Shown: positions 54,260 to 64,000 of the stretch, one piece after another
Position numbering within the stretch: position 1 is the stretch's first letter
Layout: each line of letters starts with the position of its first letter
Assembly (NCBI RefSeq): GCF_035046485.1
Contig: NC_085137.1
Span: 454,762,980 to 454,826,979 of the forward strand
From: Aedes albopictus
Taxonomy: Eukaryota > Arthropoda > Insecta > Diptera > Culicidae
DNA length: 64,000 nucleotides
Direction of reading: 5' to 3'
Notes under the pieces: model-generated
The model's input: only the letters and a program-made list of their open reading frames with translations
Told to the model about the DNA's origin: nothing
Databases searched by the model: none
Made by a program: the position numbers and the translations under genes

Positions 54260-55270
54260 TTCATTATACATTGAATAGTTTTAGGTTATGTGTTACGCTG
54301 TCAAAAATGAGGAGCACTGTAGTTGGTAGCGTCGATTGTCGAATTACGTGCAAACTGGAAGGGGGGGAGGGTGTTTTCAGCTCTAGGACTGCTTTTTTTG
54401 GTAGTGGATGGTTGTGATTGAGAAAATAGAAGGTTACATCTTCTTTGTAAGACAGATTGCTTGACAGAAATCTGTGCAGTTTACAGACTTCTTGCTTTTG
54501 AGATGTTTGATTACACTTAGCCATGGGCAATTTTCTTCAATTCTTCAATTCTTCTCGAATACAAAATGCCTTATACCGACAATGGGTTTACCTGTTCTGC
54601 AACGCCAAACCAAGAACTTAACAACTTTCTCCATGTTCTCCTTTCTTTGTTGTCCGGCATGACTAACCTCATTTGCGTCAACCACTCCCGGGTACAGATT
54701 TCTGGTTTGTCGTTCCGGTTAGGTGCCTTTCTTCAGAAAGTCGGCTCAGGTGGCACGTTCTCCTACTATTGGGAGATTTGTGCCATGGATGTCTTCCGTA
54801 CCTTGTAAACATGAAGTCCGACACGTTTGCAGGTAGAAACCTTCGCCTTCTTGGGCGACGCTTGAACAAATTTAACACCTTCCTTGCCTTTATCGGATCA
54901 ACTGTCGTTAGGTTACTGAAATTGCCTAACTACCACTTTCTTGGTTTCCTTGAACAAATTTACCACCAGGAACGCCGTCGAACGATGCAAACTTTGGAAG
55001 ATGTTTTCCGATCCATCCATGAGACGCAGTTGAATTTTCCACAACAGCACACACACATTTGTTGCTGGATCATGTCTTGTTTTGATGAAATCTCGATAAC
55101 CACTTGACAGATTGTGTCAACGTCAACATTACACTCAACTGGTTCCAGTGAAAACAATCGCCAGTTAAGTTCTGAATTCTGTATCCCAGAGGACTGGCTT
55201 TTGTAAGCGGATTTCTTCGGATTGCGTTTCAGAAAATCCATCGCAGTTACCTGAAAGAAGGAAACAATTT
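54260..55270 (-). pseudogene. Possible decayed minus-strand coding region, unrecognised
   Basis: On the minus strand a good acceptor-like tract (TTTCCTTCTTTCAG near 55252-55266) precedes an ATG frame. It starts MDFLKRNPKKSAYKSQSSG and contains a Cys-rich stretch MCVCCCGKFNCVSW before stopping near 54960. A second open frame in another phase (54678-54878) contains RRPRRRRFLPANVSDFMF. Together they look like one protein broken by frame changes. I do not know the family. The plus-strand frame at 54673-55107 is the shadow of these. Confidence 0.3.
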
Positions 55271-55606
55271 GATTAGATATTTTGCCAGTTAAAAACTGCT
55301 CTTCAACGTAAGCTTCAATCTGGATGTTCTACTCTAAATTCTACTTAGAAGCACAGCAAAACTTCTCCACGTGTTCGATCGTCACTTCCGGTTTTTCTTA
55401 GCGAAAACAAAAACAAACTGTCAACAATGCGCCCTTCAGAAACACCTTCTGATTGCAGGTCAGGGGCTAGACACTGTGTAAACAGGAGCAACTCTGATAA
55501 ATTTGTAGCAAATCTTTTTATAAACATTTATTCAGAAACATCTCTGAAATGTACAAGTTTTCATTGTGTTTCTAAAGGTTTTTGTCCAGTTTTTGTTTAC
55601 GGACAT

Positions 55607-56166
55607 CTAGGGGCAAGATACTGTGCAAACCGGATCAACTCTAAGCAATGCTGAATAGGCCTTTTCAGGTGACAGGTTCGTCTATAGGATACTGCAAGAT
55701 GACGTCATGAAGCCGTGCACTGACAGTTCAGCGAGCTTGTTTACATGGACTTAGTCTCTGGCGGAGATCCGGCAGAAGTGTTTTTCAATTCAACTTCAGT
55801 AAAACTGTAATTTGACGATTGGTTCATAATGGCTTCGTAAATTAAATTTTCGCCGCTCGTTAAAAATTCTAACACCTTGTAAACAAGCTCGCTGAACTGT
55901 CAGACAAAGTGAGGTTAGATCAGGTGCTTGCAGTACCCTATGCCACTGTTTACAACTGCCGAACAAAGGCGCAAACGCTGAATTGCCAGTTTCATAGGAG
56001 AGCTGTCAAAGACCCCCAAAATCAGCTGATTTTAGACGTCAAATGAAAAAGCCCATATCACTCCTTATTAGAATCCATTCAGAAACGTTTCTGTAATGCG
56101 GAAAATTGGGCAATAATGCCAGAGGAATGATGAGCGACACTTTCGCAATATCTGTCTTGCCACTAG
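55607..56166. mobile_element. CTAG-ended MITE interrupted by a TA MITE
   Basis: Ends CTAGGGGCAAGATACTGTG and ATATCTGTCTTGCCACTAG match the 128-bp element at 46165-46292. The interior is split by a TA-flanked insertion (55658-56055). A further partial copy (GGGGCTAGACACTGTG) lies just upstream near 55464. Confidence 0.6.
55658..56055. mobile_element. TA-type MITE nested in CTAG element
   Basis: Ends GGCCTTTTCA and TGAAAAAGCCC near TA dinucleotides, with perfect internal inverted arms GACAGTTCAGCGAGCTTG and complement (55725-55747 with 55878-55900). About 398 bp, non-coding. Confidence 0.55.
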
Positions 56167-56169
56167 TCC

Positions 56170-58680
56170 AAGGATTGCGCAGAATTGCTCTGGATTGAAC
56201 AGTATTTCAACTGATTTCTCATAGAAGAAGTCCTCCTCTTGAGATCACCAGTACTAGACTAGTCAACTGTTCTAATTTAACCTTTTTGTACGCACATATG
56301 ACTAGACATACGAAGCCCAGTAACAATGAAAATGACGGGTTTATATGGAGATGCAAATAACACCGTTCGTATATCATAACAACAGTGTTCTGAAGCATGG
56401 AAAGCTTTGGAAACTCCTTTTTTCCTACTCCAAATCCTCCAGAACATGTAATTCGTCTTTTGACAAAGAAAAAAACACACGCGAACAGCTCAAAGACGGC
56501 AAGAGAAAACCAAAACATTAGACAAGTTAGTGCTAGTTAGTTATCGATAGACCCTAGGTTTATAGAAATAGTACGATGTCGCAGGACAAACAATAGGAAA
56601 TGCAACCGCGCAAAATACGAAACAAACACACACTCACACAAACACACCGTCGTCGTTGTCGTCACTTTGTTTTAACGTCTAGAGATGTAGGGGAATTTAA
56701 TTGTTTTCAAATCAGAAGCGTCTCTCTAAGAACACGCAGGCCATATTTGATTTAAGACGATTCAGATAGTTCGAGTTTTGTTTTTAGGTTGGTTATATTT
56801 TTCTGTTTTCTTTTTTTATTCTCCTGTAAAAGTAGAAACTTCTAATCATATATAACGAAGATATATTCTAGTGGTAATCGTATTCTCCGACTCCGATGAT
56901 TAGGTCCTCTCTATAGTGCACGCGAATAAAGGGCAGCAGCATCAGCAAGGAGCCATTTTTATTGAACTGATCGAGCTTACTCACTATTGCTTTCTGAATT
57001 AAACTTTTTAAACACGAGTAGAACCATAACGGTCTTACTCCATCGAGTTTTGATGGACCGTCATATTACATCATGCTTTCTCTTTATCTTCACCAGTGAG
57101 CCGATTGGTAACAATTTCGGCCATATTCGTTTCATCTGAGACTGCAAAAAAAATCGCTGAAGCTTACCCGTTTGATGAAAACACAAAGCTTGGAAAAGAA
57201 CGTGTAGAATTCATGTGTTGCGACTTCGTTTGTACATAGCTGATTGTATACTTTGTTTCTATCAAATCAGACTCAAAAAATCACCATTGAAGAACGGCTC
57301 GTAATCGCAATTAAAACGAGAAACATCAGACACAAAAAACTCAGACTCATGTTTTCCATCGTTCTCTCCAACAAAGCTGTTTAGTATTCAAGTCAAAGGA
57401 TCCGAAAGTCGAATTATTCCATTTTCGGCATCACCGTATTGCAAGAAAACAACATAACAAAACAAACGGGACAGTGAAGTAGCTTTAAAACGATACTCTT
57501 CCAGTTGAAATGCAAACAGAGTTATTAAGTATATATATTTAGGAAACCACTCCGCAGCAGCTCTATAGGAACTCCTCGGATAGTGCATCAATGAAATTGC
57601 GATTCCAAAAGCATCACAAACCAACACGCTCTCCAAATCGTAGAATAGAATTTAACGGAAATTTCCACGATTCAATGGTGAAGAGGTTAGGGACGTACCG
57701 ATCTAAAAGGCCGACATCCTTCCATTGACCCAGATCCCAGAAACGCTAAACGTAAGCTCAAATATATTGTCACAAAAATACAAATAATCTTAGCGCTTAG
57801 ACGAAGGAAAGTAATTCAAAAGAAGATAAATGAACAAGAATCACAAATAGAAATCTAGTTCTAGAGAAGTAATTTTAAAAATTTAAAAATCTACAAAAAA
57901 AAACAAACCGAGAAGTCTAAAAACTTCCCACTTTCGCCAAATTATTATTACTATTGATAAGGATATTACAAGAAAAAAGTACATTATAATTATTACTCTC
58001 TAATCATAGTGTTATAGAACCGCAAGGAAGAAAGATGAAGCTTATGCGCGCGCAACAAAGCAGAACAGTGTGTTCTCTGAACAGTGAAAACACCCCCGAA
58101 ACTCAAACCCGTGTAGGAAGCCCCTAGCTAGCTCAGATCCCTGACCGATTAAGATCGCACTTTTTCCGATTTCCTCTTTTTATCACGTCTGGCAATTGAA
58201 AAAAAACAGCGTAGACACACCGCGTGAAAGCGTCGTCACTGAGTTTAAACACAGGAACAGAACCCACGCGTCACTCCATTCGAGATTCCACTCTCACGTA
58301 CCAATTGTAGCGAAAAGAAACAAAAGCAAAATAAACAGTAGAAAACGAGAATCCAAAAAGTCAGTCAACAAAACCCGCTCCAGGTAAAACAGGAAGCAGA
58401 CACATACTGGTCGAGGGAAAAGAAAGGAGCTAAAAAACAGAATCTGGTGAAAATAAGGTATTTGAGAGAATTACTAGGTCGTAGGAAGCAAACAGAAAAA
58501 AAGTAAGAAAACCATTTAAAAAGTACCACTTGTTCTTCTTATTTTATAATAAAATCTCGTAAAATGCCAAATAAGGTTGTTTCGTAGTTCCTTATCCGAA
58601 ATTCATGGTGTCTAATAACAACATATTTTTTACTTATCACTGCGTGACGCTGTACTGAACGCTACCAAAAAATGCCAGTA
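56170..58680. other. Repeat-poor stretch beyond Rbfox1, possible distal 3'UTR
   Basis: 2.5 kb without GAATTCC units, SINEs or MITE ends, A-rich, with several AATAAA-like signals (for example near 58545). Short open frames have no domain. The absence of repeats ends sharply at 58685. It may be distal 3'UTR or intergenic control sequence. Confidence 0.4.
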
Positions 58681-58684
58681 GCAA

Positions 58685-58860
58685 TTTTTTTTTGCAATCC
58701 GGAGAATTCTTTCAGAGATTTGTTTAGAGATTTGCATGAAAATCTATCCAGAATTCGATCCAAAACTCTTCAGACAATTTCTCACGAAGGTCTATCCAAG
58801 ATTCTTCCTTGTAGATTCTCGATTCTCAGATCTCTACTGAAATTCCTCAATTGATTTATT
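58685..58860. repeat. Degenerate GAATTCC-type repeat tract
   Basis: Short run (GGAGAATTCTTTCAGAG and onward) next to the left end of the large inverted-end element. Confidence 0.5.
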
Positions 58861-59264
58861 CTGCACTTTTTCACAGATCCCGATCAGAAAGGCATAACAA
58901 AATTATAACCGAATAAGTTATTTATTTCAAAGATTTTTCATAACAGAATGAGTTATAAAATTCGCCGTTAGTTGTTAAAATAACAAAAATTATAACTAAA
59001 ATTGCTCTAGCCATAACATAATTATAACAGGTCTTGATACAGTTATAACAAGTTTATAACAAAATGAGATATAAAAAATCAAGAAAGGAAAATCAAATTA
59101 TATCACAAGTTGTTATAAAGCAGTTACAAATATATTGGGTAAAAATTAAGAAGTGTAAAAATTAACTCATTTTTGGGTAATCAATTTTTAGAGTGATATT
59201 TTATTTTTAGTAAAAAGTTACTGGCATCAAAAAACTTCTCCACATAGTATACATAAAACCCAGG

Positions 59265-59340
59265 GATTCGAACTTAGGACGGCTAGAACCTAGAACAGGA
59301 GCTCGTCGTTTTTACCAGTGAGGCCATCGCAGCACTTGAA
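59265..59340 (-). mobile_element. tRNA-like sequence
   Basis: The minus strand has an A-box-like GCGATGGCCTCACTGGTAAA and a B box AAGTTCGAATCCCTGGG. SINE head or tRNA pseudogene. Confidence 0.5.
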
Positions 59341-60042
59341 GTGAGAGGCGATAGAAGATGAAATGGTTCTTCATATTGGTAGCTCCTCTATAAATAGACC
59401 CGCTGATCCAACATACCGGAGAGGGAAAGTATGACGTCACCATATCCAGTTATGACGTCACCATGCACCTTACTACAGCCCATTTAGTCCCTCAGCTTCA
59501 ATGTCGTGTGCGCTTGTTGTGCACTAGAGCCAGCGTTCACTACTTCGGAGTTGGAGCCCACATTGCTGTACCTACGCGAATGGACGTCACACGAGACTGC
59601 TCCTAATACAGTTGATAGCAATTATATCTTCGTGTTATTAACTTAGTTGAATAGATAGATAATGACTTTCAAATAGTGAAAAGTGTGGAACTAGTTGCGC
59701 CAGCGTTTATTTAAATGTTTAAAGTGTTTGTTACGCATGTTTTATTCCATTATTATTTCATGACATGCCTTCTGCAAAGTTGTTCAGTAGTATTATGGCG
59801 CTAAAGTGGTGAATGTTTTGGTAGGAATATCCACCGCAAATTCTTGCAGGAATATTCCCTTGGAGGAATTTATGAATGAATTTTTAAAAGAATAGAAAAA
59901 AGCATTTCCATAACGAGTCATTGGTGTAATTGTCGATAAAAATTGTAAAGAAACCTTTCGATAAATACTTGAAGTAATTTGTTTTCGAACACAGAGCGTT
60001 CAGGAAATCCAAAGGGATATCAAAACACTTCGTTTCACTGTT

Positions 60043-60689
60043 TTTTTTTTATTCTTAATGACTTAACCTAATTTACAGCTCTATTGTCCACTAGGGCACT
60101 ACGTGAGCGACTTCAATTGACAGCTGCACCTACAATATTGTACAGCGCCTAGATGTAGGGAATCGCGCCACTTGGGCGGTGGCTTCTATATTCGTCTGTT
60201 TTCCACTATAACTCAGTCAAATTTGAACCAATTGACATAACTTTTGGAATGTGATGAGATAGGTGTAGTATCTACCCGTGTACAACATTTCGAGTCAATT
60301 GGTTCAAAACCGACTGAGTTATAGTGGGAAACAGACGAATATAGAAGCCACCGCCCAAGTGGCGCGATACCCTATTCTATTTTACTCTATTGAACTGCCT
60401 GCCTTTCTGCTGCTTTCACTTTTCTACTACATGGAATGATGAGCACAAGGATGATGGATGGCCGTTGTTCCTTTCCAGTCCGATTGGGGGTCCATTATGA
60501 GTAGCAAAAGTTCGCCGATTTCCAGGTATCCGGGTCCGTTTGAGCCATGGGGCTCAGAAGAGAGTCAGTGTCAGCCGCTCTCGGTAAAGAGCAGCTGACG
60601 AAAAATTGCAAGTGCCGGGGCTGGGAATCAAACCCATGACCATCCGCATATGAAGCGAACGTGTGACCAACTACGCCACGGGCCCCGAC
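60043..60689 (-). mobile_element. tRNA-derived SINE with nested MITE
   Basis: 13-bp target duplication TCGTTTCACTGTT at 60030-60042 and 60690-60702. The minus strand starts with a good tRNA-like head (GGGGCCCGTGGCGTAGTTGG, B box GGGTTTGATTCCC, then AGCCCCGGCA). A body with TCAGCTGCTCTTTACCGAGA follows, and it ends in poly(A) (T run at 60041-60050). A TA MITE interrupts it at 60158-60372. Without that insert the SINE is about 430 bp. Confidence 0.75.
60158..60372. mobile_element. TA-flanked 215-bp palindromic MITE
   Basis: Ends GGGAATCGCGCCACTTGGG and CCCAAGTGGCGCGATACCC, flanked by TA (60156-60157, 60373-60374). The arms extend about 80 bp as near-perfect complements through TTCTATATTCGTCTG and CCACTATAACTCAGT. 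Confidence 0.8.
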
Positions 60690-60869
60690 TCGTTTCACTG
60701 TTGAACTAAATATTTTATTAACTCTAACAAAACAACTACACTTCATTTGGTAGTACATTACTATTCCGATCGGCAGATATGCATACACAGATTATCTGTG
60801 CGGAAAAAAGCTGTAGTTCATTGTAGTGATATTCACAACAGAGACTGAGTGACCACATACTGAGAAATT

Positions 60870-61080
60870 TCGAAGAAATTGGAATTGGATTGAAAAGTTT
60901 AACTTTAAAACTAGAACTTAATGAAATACGGAGATCCTTTAGAATTTCTAATGGATTTTTCCTGATGGAGAATCCTTTAAGGAATTTGTGATGCATAGGC
61001 TGAAGTAATTTGCTATAATTGTCTTAAAGAATCTCCCTTTTGGATTCTCTGAAGAAATTCTCAAGGGAGGAAATGTATGT
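60870..61080. repeat. Degenerate GAATTCC-type repeat tract
   Basis: Units such as GGAATTTGTGATGC and TTCTGAAGAAATTCTC, diverged. Confidence 0.45.
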
Positions 61081-61329
61081 TGGATTTTAAACTTAGGTTT
61101 AACCTTGCGGGAAATCCCTATCGCGAATGATCTGTATACTGTACAATTGAATTCATATTAGTAGTTTAAGTTGAGAGCTCTGACAGATCAAAGGCGACGT
61201 GATTTGGTCGGTGAAATATAATTGGTGAATTGGAATGTGTTTTCGTGCTCTATGATCAAGATGATGGTTCATAGGAGTGGTTTACTTGGGATCCCAACAT
61301 GTATAAGATATAATCTTTCAACAAATCCT

Positions 61330-61810
61330 TGGGGCAAAGTTCTTTAAAAAATTCAAAGAGGAGGTCATGAAAAAAATCATGGAGTAATTGTTGAAGAATT
61401 CCTTGGAGGATTACCCGGAAGAATACGTGGAGGAATTTCTTATGGATTTTTTGCAGAAATTCCTGGAGAAATCCTTTGAAAATTATTGGAAAAAATCTCT
61501 AGAGGAATTCCTTGGAGGGATTACCGTAGGAATCTTTAGAGTAATTTTAAGAAGCCTTTCTTAAGAAATCCTTGGAGAAGTTGCTGAAGAATTCTCCAAC
61601 CACAATTTCTACAGGAACTCTAGGGGAAATCTCTTTAAGAACTTTTGAAGAAATATTTGAATATTTGACTGGAGGATCGTCAGTAAGAATTCACGTAGGA
61701 ATCGTTGAGAAAACTCTCGGAGAGATCTCTGGAAGAACTTCTAGTGAGCTCCCTAGAAGACCTACAAGAGAAATACTTTTTATATCTCTAGAAATATTCC
61801 CTGAAAGTAC
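61330..61810. repeat. Degenerate GAATTCC-type repeat tract
   Basis: Units such as GAATTCCTTGGAGGATTACC. The open frame at 61572-62003 starts in this tract and shows no domain. Confidence 0.6.
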
Positions 61811-62330
61811 TCCGTGGCCATCCATAACAAACAGACAACCTGTAAGACATGTACAAAATCCTGTAAACAAATGTAAACGCCGCGGTTCAATTACAATTAA
61901 CATTTTCCACTTGAGAGCCAATGACTTCTCGACAACTTCGCTGATAAGTGATGATCCGAACTTCCTAGGACAGCAGAATAATGAGATTTATCATATCAAA
62001 TAGCTCGTAGTAGTGAAATTGTGCATACAATTTTACACCATTCGAGAATTTCAAGAATCATGAACAACTTTGCTGAACATACGAACTGTGCAGGTGATCT
62101 GGATCATGATAAGAAACATTTATAACTACCCAATATCATCACGTAATGTAGGAATTGCCTACCTCATTTTCCATCTTCCAAAGTCATAAGCTTTCTGTAC
62201 AAATTTGATGAAGACATGAGCTTTTTTGGTAGTTCATATAATAAAGGATATCAACAATTGTGTATTTTCTAAACACAATGACGCCATACAGCGGTTAATT
62301 TACGCACTAAACACTACCAAAAAAATATTA

Positions 62331-62486
62331 GGGGGATTCACTTAACAGCGTAAACTGATTAAACTGATTAAACGTCGCGATCATCAAGGCAATCTTCGAT
62401 TATTTCATTCGCAAGATCATGAAACATTTCAAATAAGCAGAAAATCATGGCTTACGCAGCAATTTAATCTGTTTGGTGAATACCCC
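62331..62486. mobile_element. TA-flanked 156-bp MITE, copy 2 (inverted)
   Basis: Same length and sequence family as 12879-13034 but on the other strand. Ends GGGGGATTCACTTAAC and GGTGAATACCCC, flanked by TA (62329-62330, 62487-62488). Confidence 0.75.
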
Positions 62487-62727
62487 TATTGATTAGTTAC
62501 ACATTGCATTTTAAAAATTATTACTGAGTTTGTTATAATGTTGATGTATTTAATGATGATCAAATCACATATTCATTTATTGTAACTGACTTTGTTAGAA
62601 TCTTGAAATAATACAAACTAGTTTCGCACTAATTCCAACAAATATATCTAAATATAACAAACCTTGATATAGATATCAACCGTTGATATAATTATGTTAT
62701 GTTTTTGTTATGCCTTTCTGATCGGGA

Positions 62728-62930
62728 TGATTCCTGCGATTTCTCTCGGAGTGCTTCCCTAAATTTGTCAAAGGTTGTTTTTCTTTTATTTTTTTTTCAA
62801 GAGTTCAAGATTTTATACAGAGGTTCTTCTGCTCCTAGAACGCATGCCAATATTTTTCCGGTGTTCTTTCTCGGATTTCTGAGGGTCGTTACTGGGATTT
62901 CTGTACCTTCTACACACTCAAATTAATTTA
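62728..62930. repeat. Degenerate GAATTCC-type repeat tract
   Basis: Units such as GGGATTTCTGTACCTTC and GATTTCTCTCGGAGTG, next to the right end of the large element. Confidence 0.4.
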
Positions 62931-63125
62931 CTGATTGAATCTAAGTGCAAAAAGCACATAGATGACGAAGGAGAGAGAGAGAAATCAATCTATGTGCAAC
63001 TGATGAAAATTAAAAGTTACTTTGTTAAATTTTATTCTTTTAATAATAAATGTAGAGTGTAGCAGCTTAAAAAGCAACCCTGCCAACATAAATTTCAAAC
63101 ACAGCATAACAAACGCGAAACGAGC

Positions 63126-63388
63126 ATGGCGCGCGCAGAAGATCCAAATTTTGTCACGGAAAAGTTCTTTGTCCACCTCAAGGAATCAAGTTTGCCGACC
63201 GAATTGCTTTCTGTTTTTGAAGGTAAGAAGTTAACTTGAAACTTTAAAAACCTTTTCTACATCTGTTTTACATTTTCGATAGAATTGCACTACAACGTTG
63301 ACCACTTCACCACCGTCACCAAGGACGAAGTCGTAAATGATTTGGAGGCTGCCACAGTGCCGGAGGGAGCTGCGAATGAGACGTGCTG
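63126..63388 (+). CDS. Possible small two-exon gene, unrecognised
   Basis: ATG at 63126; exon 63126-63222 (MARAEDPNFVTEKFFVHLKE then SSLPTELLSVFE, split codon). Intron 63223-63282 (60 nt) with a consensus GTAAGA donor and a CGATAG acceptor. Exon 63283-63388 reads ELHYNVDHFTTVTKDEVVND, then LEAATVPEGAANETC and TGA. Codon use and amino-acid composition are protein-like, and an AATAAA follows near 63491. The product would be about 67 residues, acidic, without membrane span or signal peptide. It may be a truncated copy of a longer gene, because the sequence after the stop (63389-63470) looks coding in another phase. Family unknown. Confidence 0.4.
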
Positions 63389-63525
63389 ACCGGCATACTG
63401 CGGGAGCTCATCATGGCATCTATGCGGATCTCCCCGGTCCATCATCATTGTTGACCGTGATGTCGCCGGATTGAGCAAACAATGGTGTAAAAATAAATCT
63501 TGAATATTTTGCAACCATCGTCAAC

Positions 63526-63937
63526 AATAGGAAGCAAGCAGCTGCGGTTTTGCTAAATTGCCGATAGTGGCGCTTTTTTGATAAATGCGGTAAACGTGAT
63601 AACAGTGTAAACAAGCAGAAAAGCTTGCGCTACGGAATCATAGACGGCGCTCGTGTTCCATGTGTTTTTCACATATACAGCGGCGCCGCCTGGCACCTAT
63701 CCACTCGAAACATCATGCGCAACACGGGTGCAAATAGGAAGTAAGCAGCTGCGCTTATGCTAAAGTGCCGGTAGTGGCGCTTTTCTGATAAATGCGGTAA
63801 ACGTGATAACAGTGTAAACAAGCAGAAAAGTTTGCGCTACGGAATCATAGATGGTGCTCGTGTTCCATGTGTTTTTCACATATACAGCGGCGCCGCCTGG
63901 CACCTATCTACTCGAAACATCATGCGCAACACGGGTG
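63526..63937. repeat. Tandem duplication, 207-bp unit, two copies
   Basis: 63526-63732 and 63733-63937 match at roughly 95% (both contain GATAAATGCGGTAAACGTGA, CATATACAGCGGCGCCGCCT and CATCATGCGCAACACGGGTG). Starts about 140 nt after the small gene. No coding capacity; function unknown. Confidence 0.85.
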
Positions 63938-64000
63938 GAAAATGCCAGTCAGAAAAAAAGAAGTAAACAACTTGAAATTTGTATGGTGATGTAATCAATT

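Larger units (their letters stand above)
58877..62728. mobile_element. Large element with 26-bp perfect inverted ends
   Basis: ATCCCGATCAGAAAGGCATA followed by ACAAAA at 58877 is repeated exactly, inverted, ending at 62728. The sub-terminal sequence on both sides is full of ATAACAA and TTATAAC motifs, as at 1254-1963. Inside lie a tRNA-like piece (59265-59340), a retroposon with its own target duplication (60043-60689), two MITEs and degenerate repeats. No transposase frame is visible, so it is a non-autonomous element swollen by later insertions, or two elements of one family in opposite orientation. Confidence 0.55.

Overview
This is a mosquito-type nuclear genome window, most likely Aedes or another culicine. 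The evidence is split coding exons with GT-AG introns, very long introns, several tRNA-derived SINE families, many TA- and TTAA-flanked MITEs and an env-bearing Ty3/gypsy element. Nothing in it looks bacterial or plasmid-borne. The species is inferred, not proven.

The one gene I can assign with confidence runs left to right and is the 3' end of the neuronal and muscle splicing regulator Rbfox1 (A2bp1). Five in-frame exons lie at 8144-8210, 39499-39546, 51635-51780, 51864-51927 and 51991-52035. They encode the last 122 residues and end in YNRFAPY and a TAG stop. The RRM exons must lie to the left, so positions 1-8143 are also intron. The introns inside the window are 31.3 kb, 12.1 kb, 83 nt and 63 nt. 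The 3'UTR starts at 52036. The sequence is poor in repeats to about 54.2 kb and again from 56.2 to 58.6 kb, so the UTR may be several kb long.

Almost everything else is mobile or repetitive DNA inside or beyond this gene. 1-8 kb: MITEs, a SINE and a pogo-like element. 8.2-23 kb: SINEs, MITEs, a 380-bp palindromic MITE, a decayed LINE and long tracts of a degenerate GAATTCC-type repeat. 23.2-30.8 kb: a 7.6-kb gypsy-class element on the minus strand, with LTRs differing by about 1% but pol and env broken. 31-34.5 kb: a SINE, an inverted repeat and a foldback element carrying a tRNA-like module in each arm. 34.5-37.7 kb: a 3.1-kb satellite whose unit switches from 8 bp to 9 bp. 41.7-46.3 kb: degenerate repeats, a second and larger tRNA-bearing foldback (about 1.18 kb), and a hAT-like element nested in a hairpin MITE. 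48-51 kb: more degenerate repeats. 54-64 kb: a decayed minus-strand coding region, nested MITEs, a 3.9-kb element with 26-bp inverted ends, a possible small two-exon gene and a 207-bp tandem duplication.

The least expected signals are the two palindromic tRNA-bearing elements with 12-13 bp target duplications, the 8-to-9-bp satellite switch, and a gypsy element that looks young by its LTRs but is heavily disabled.
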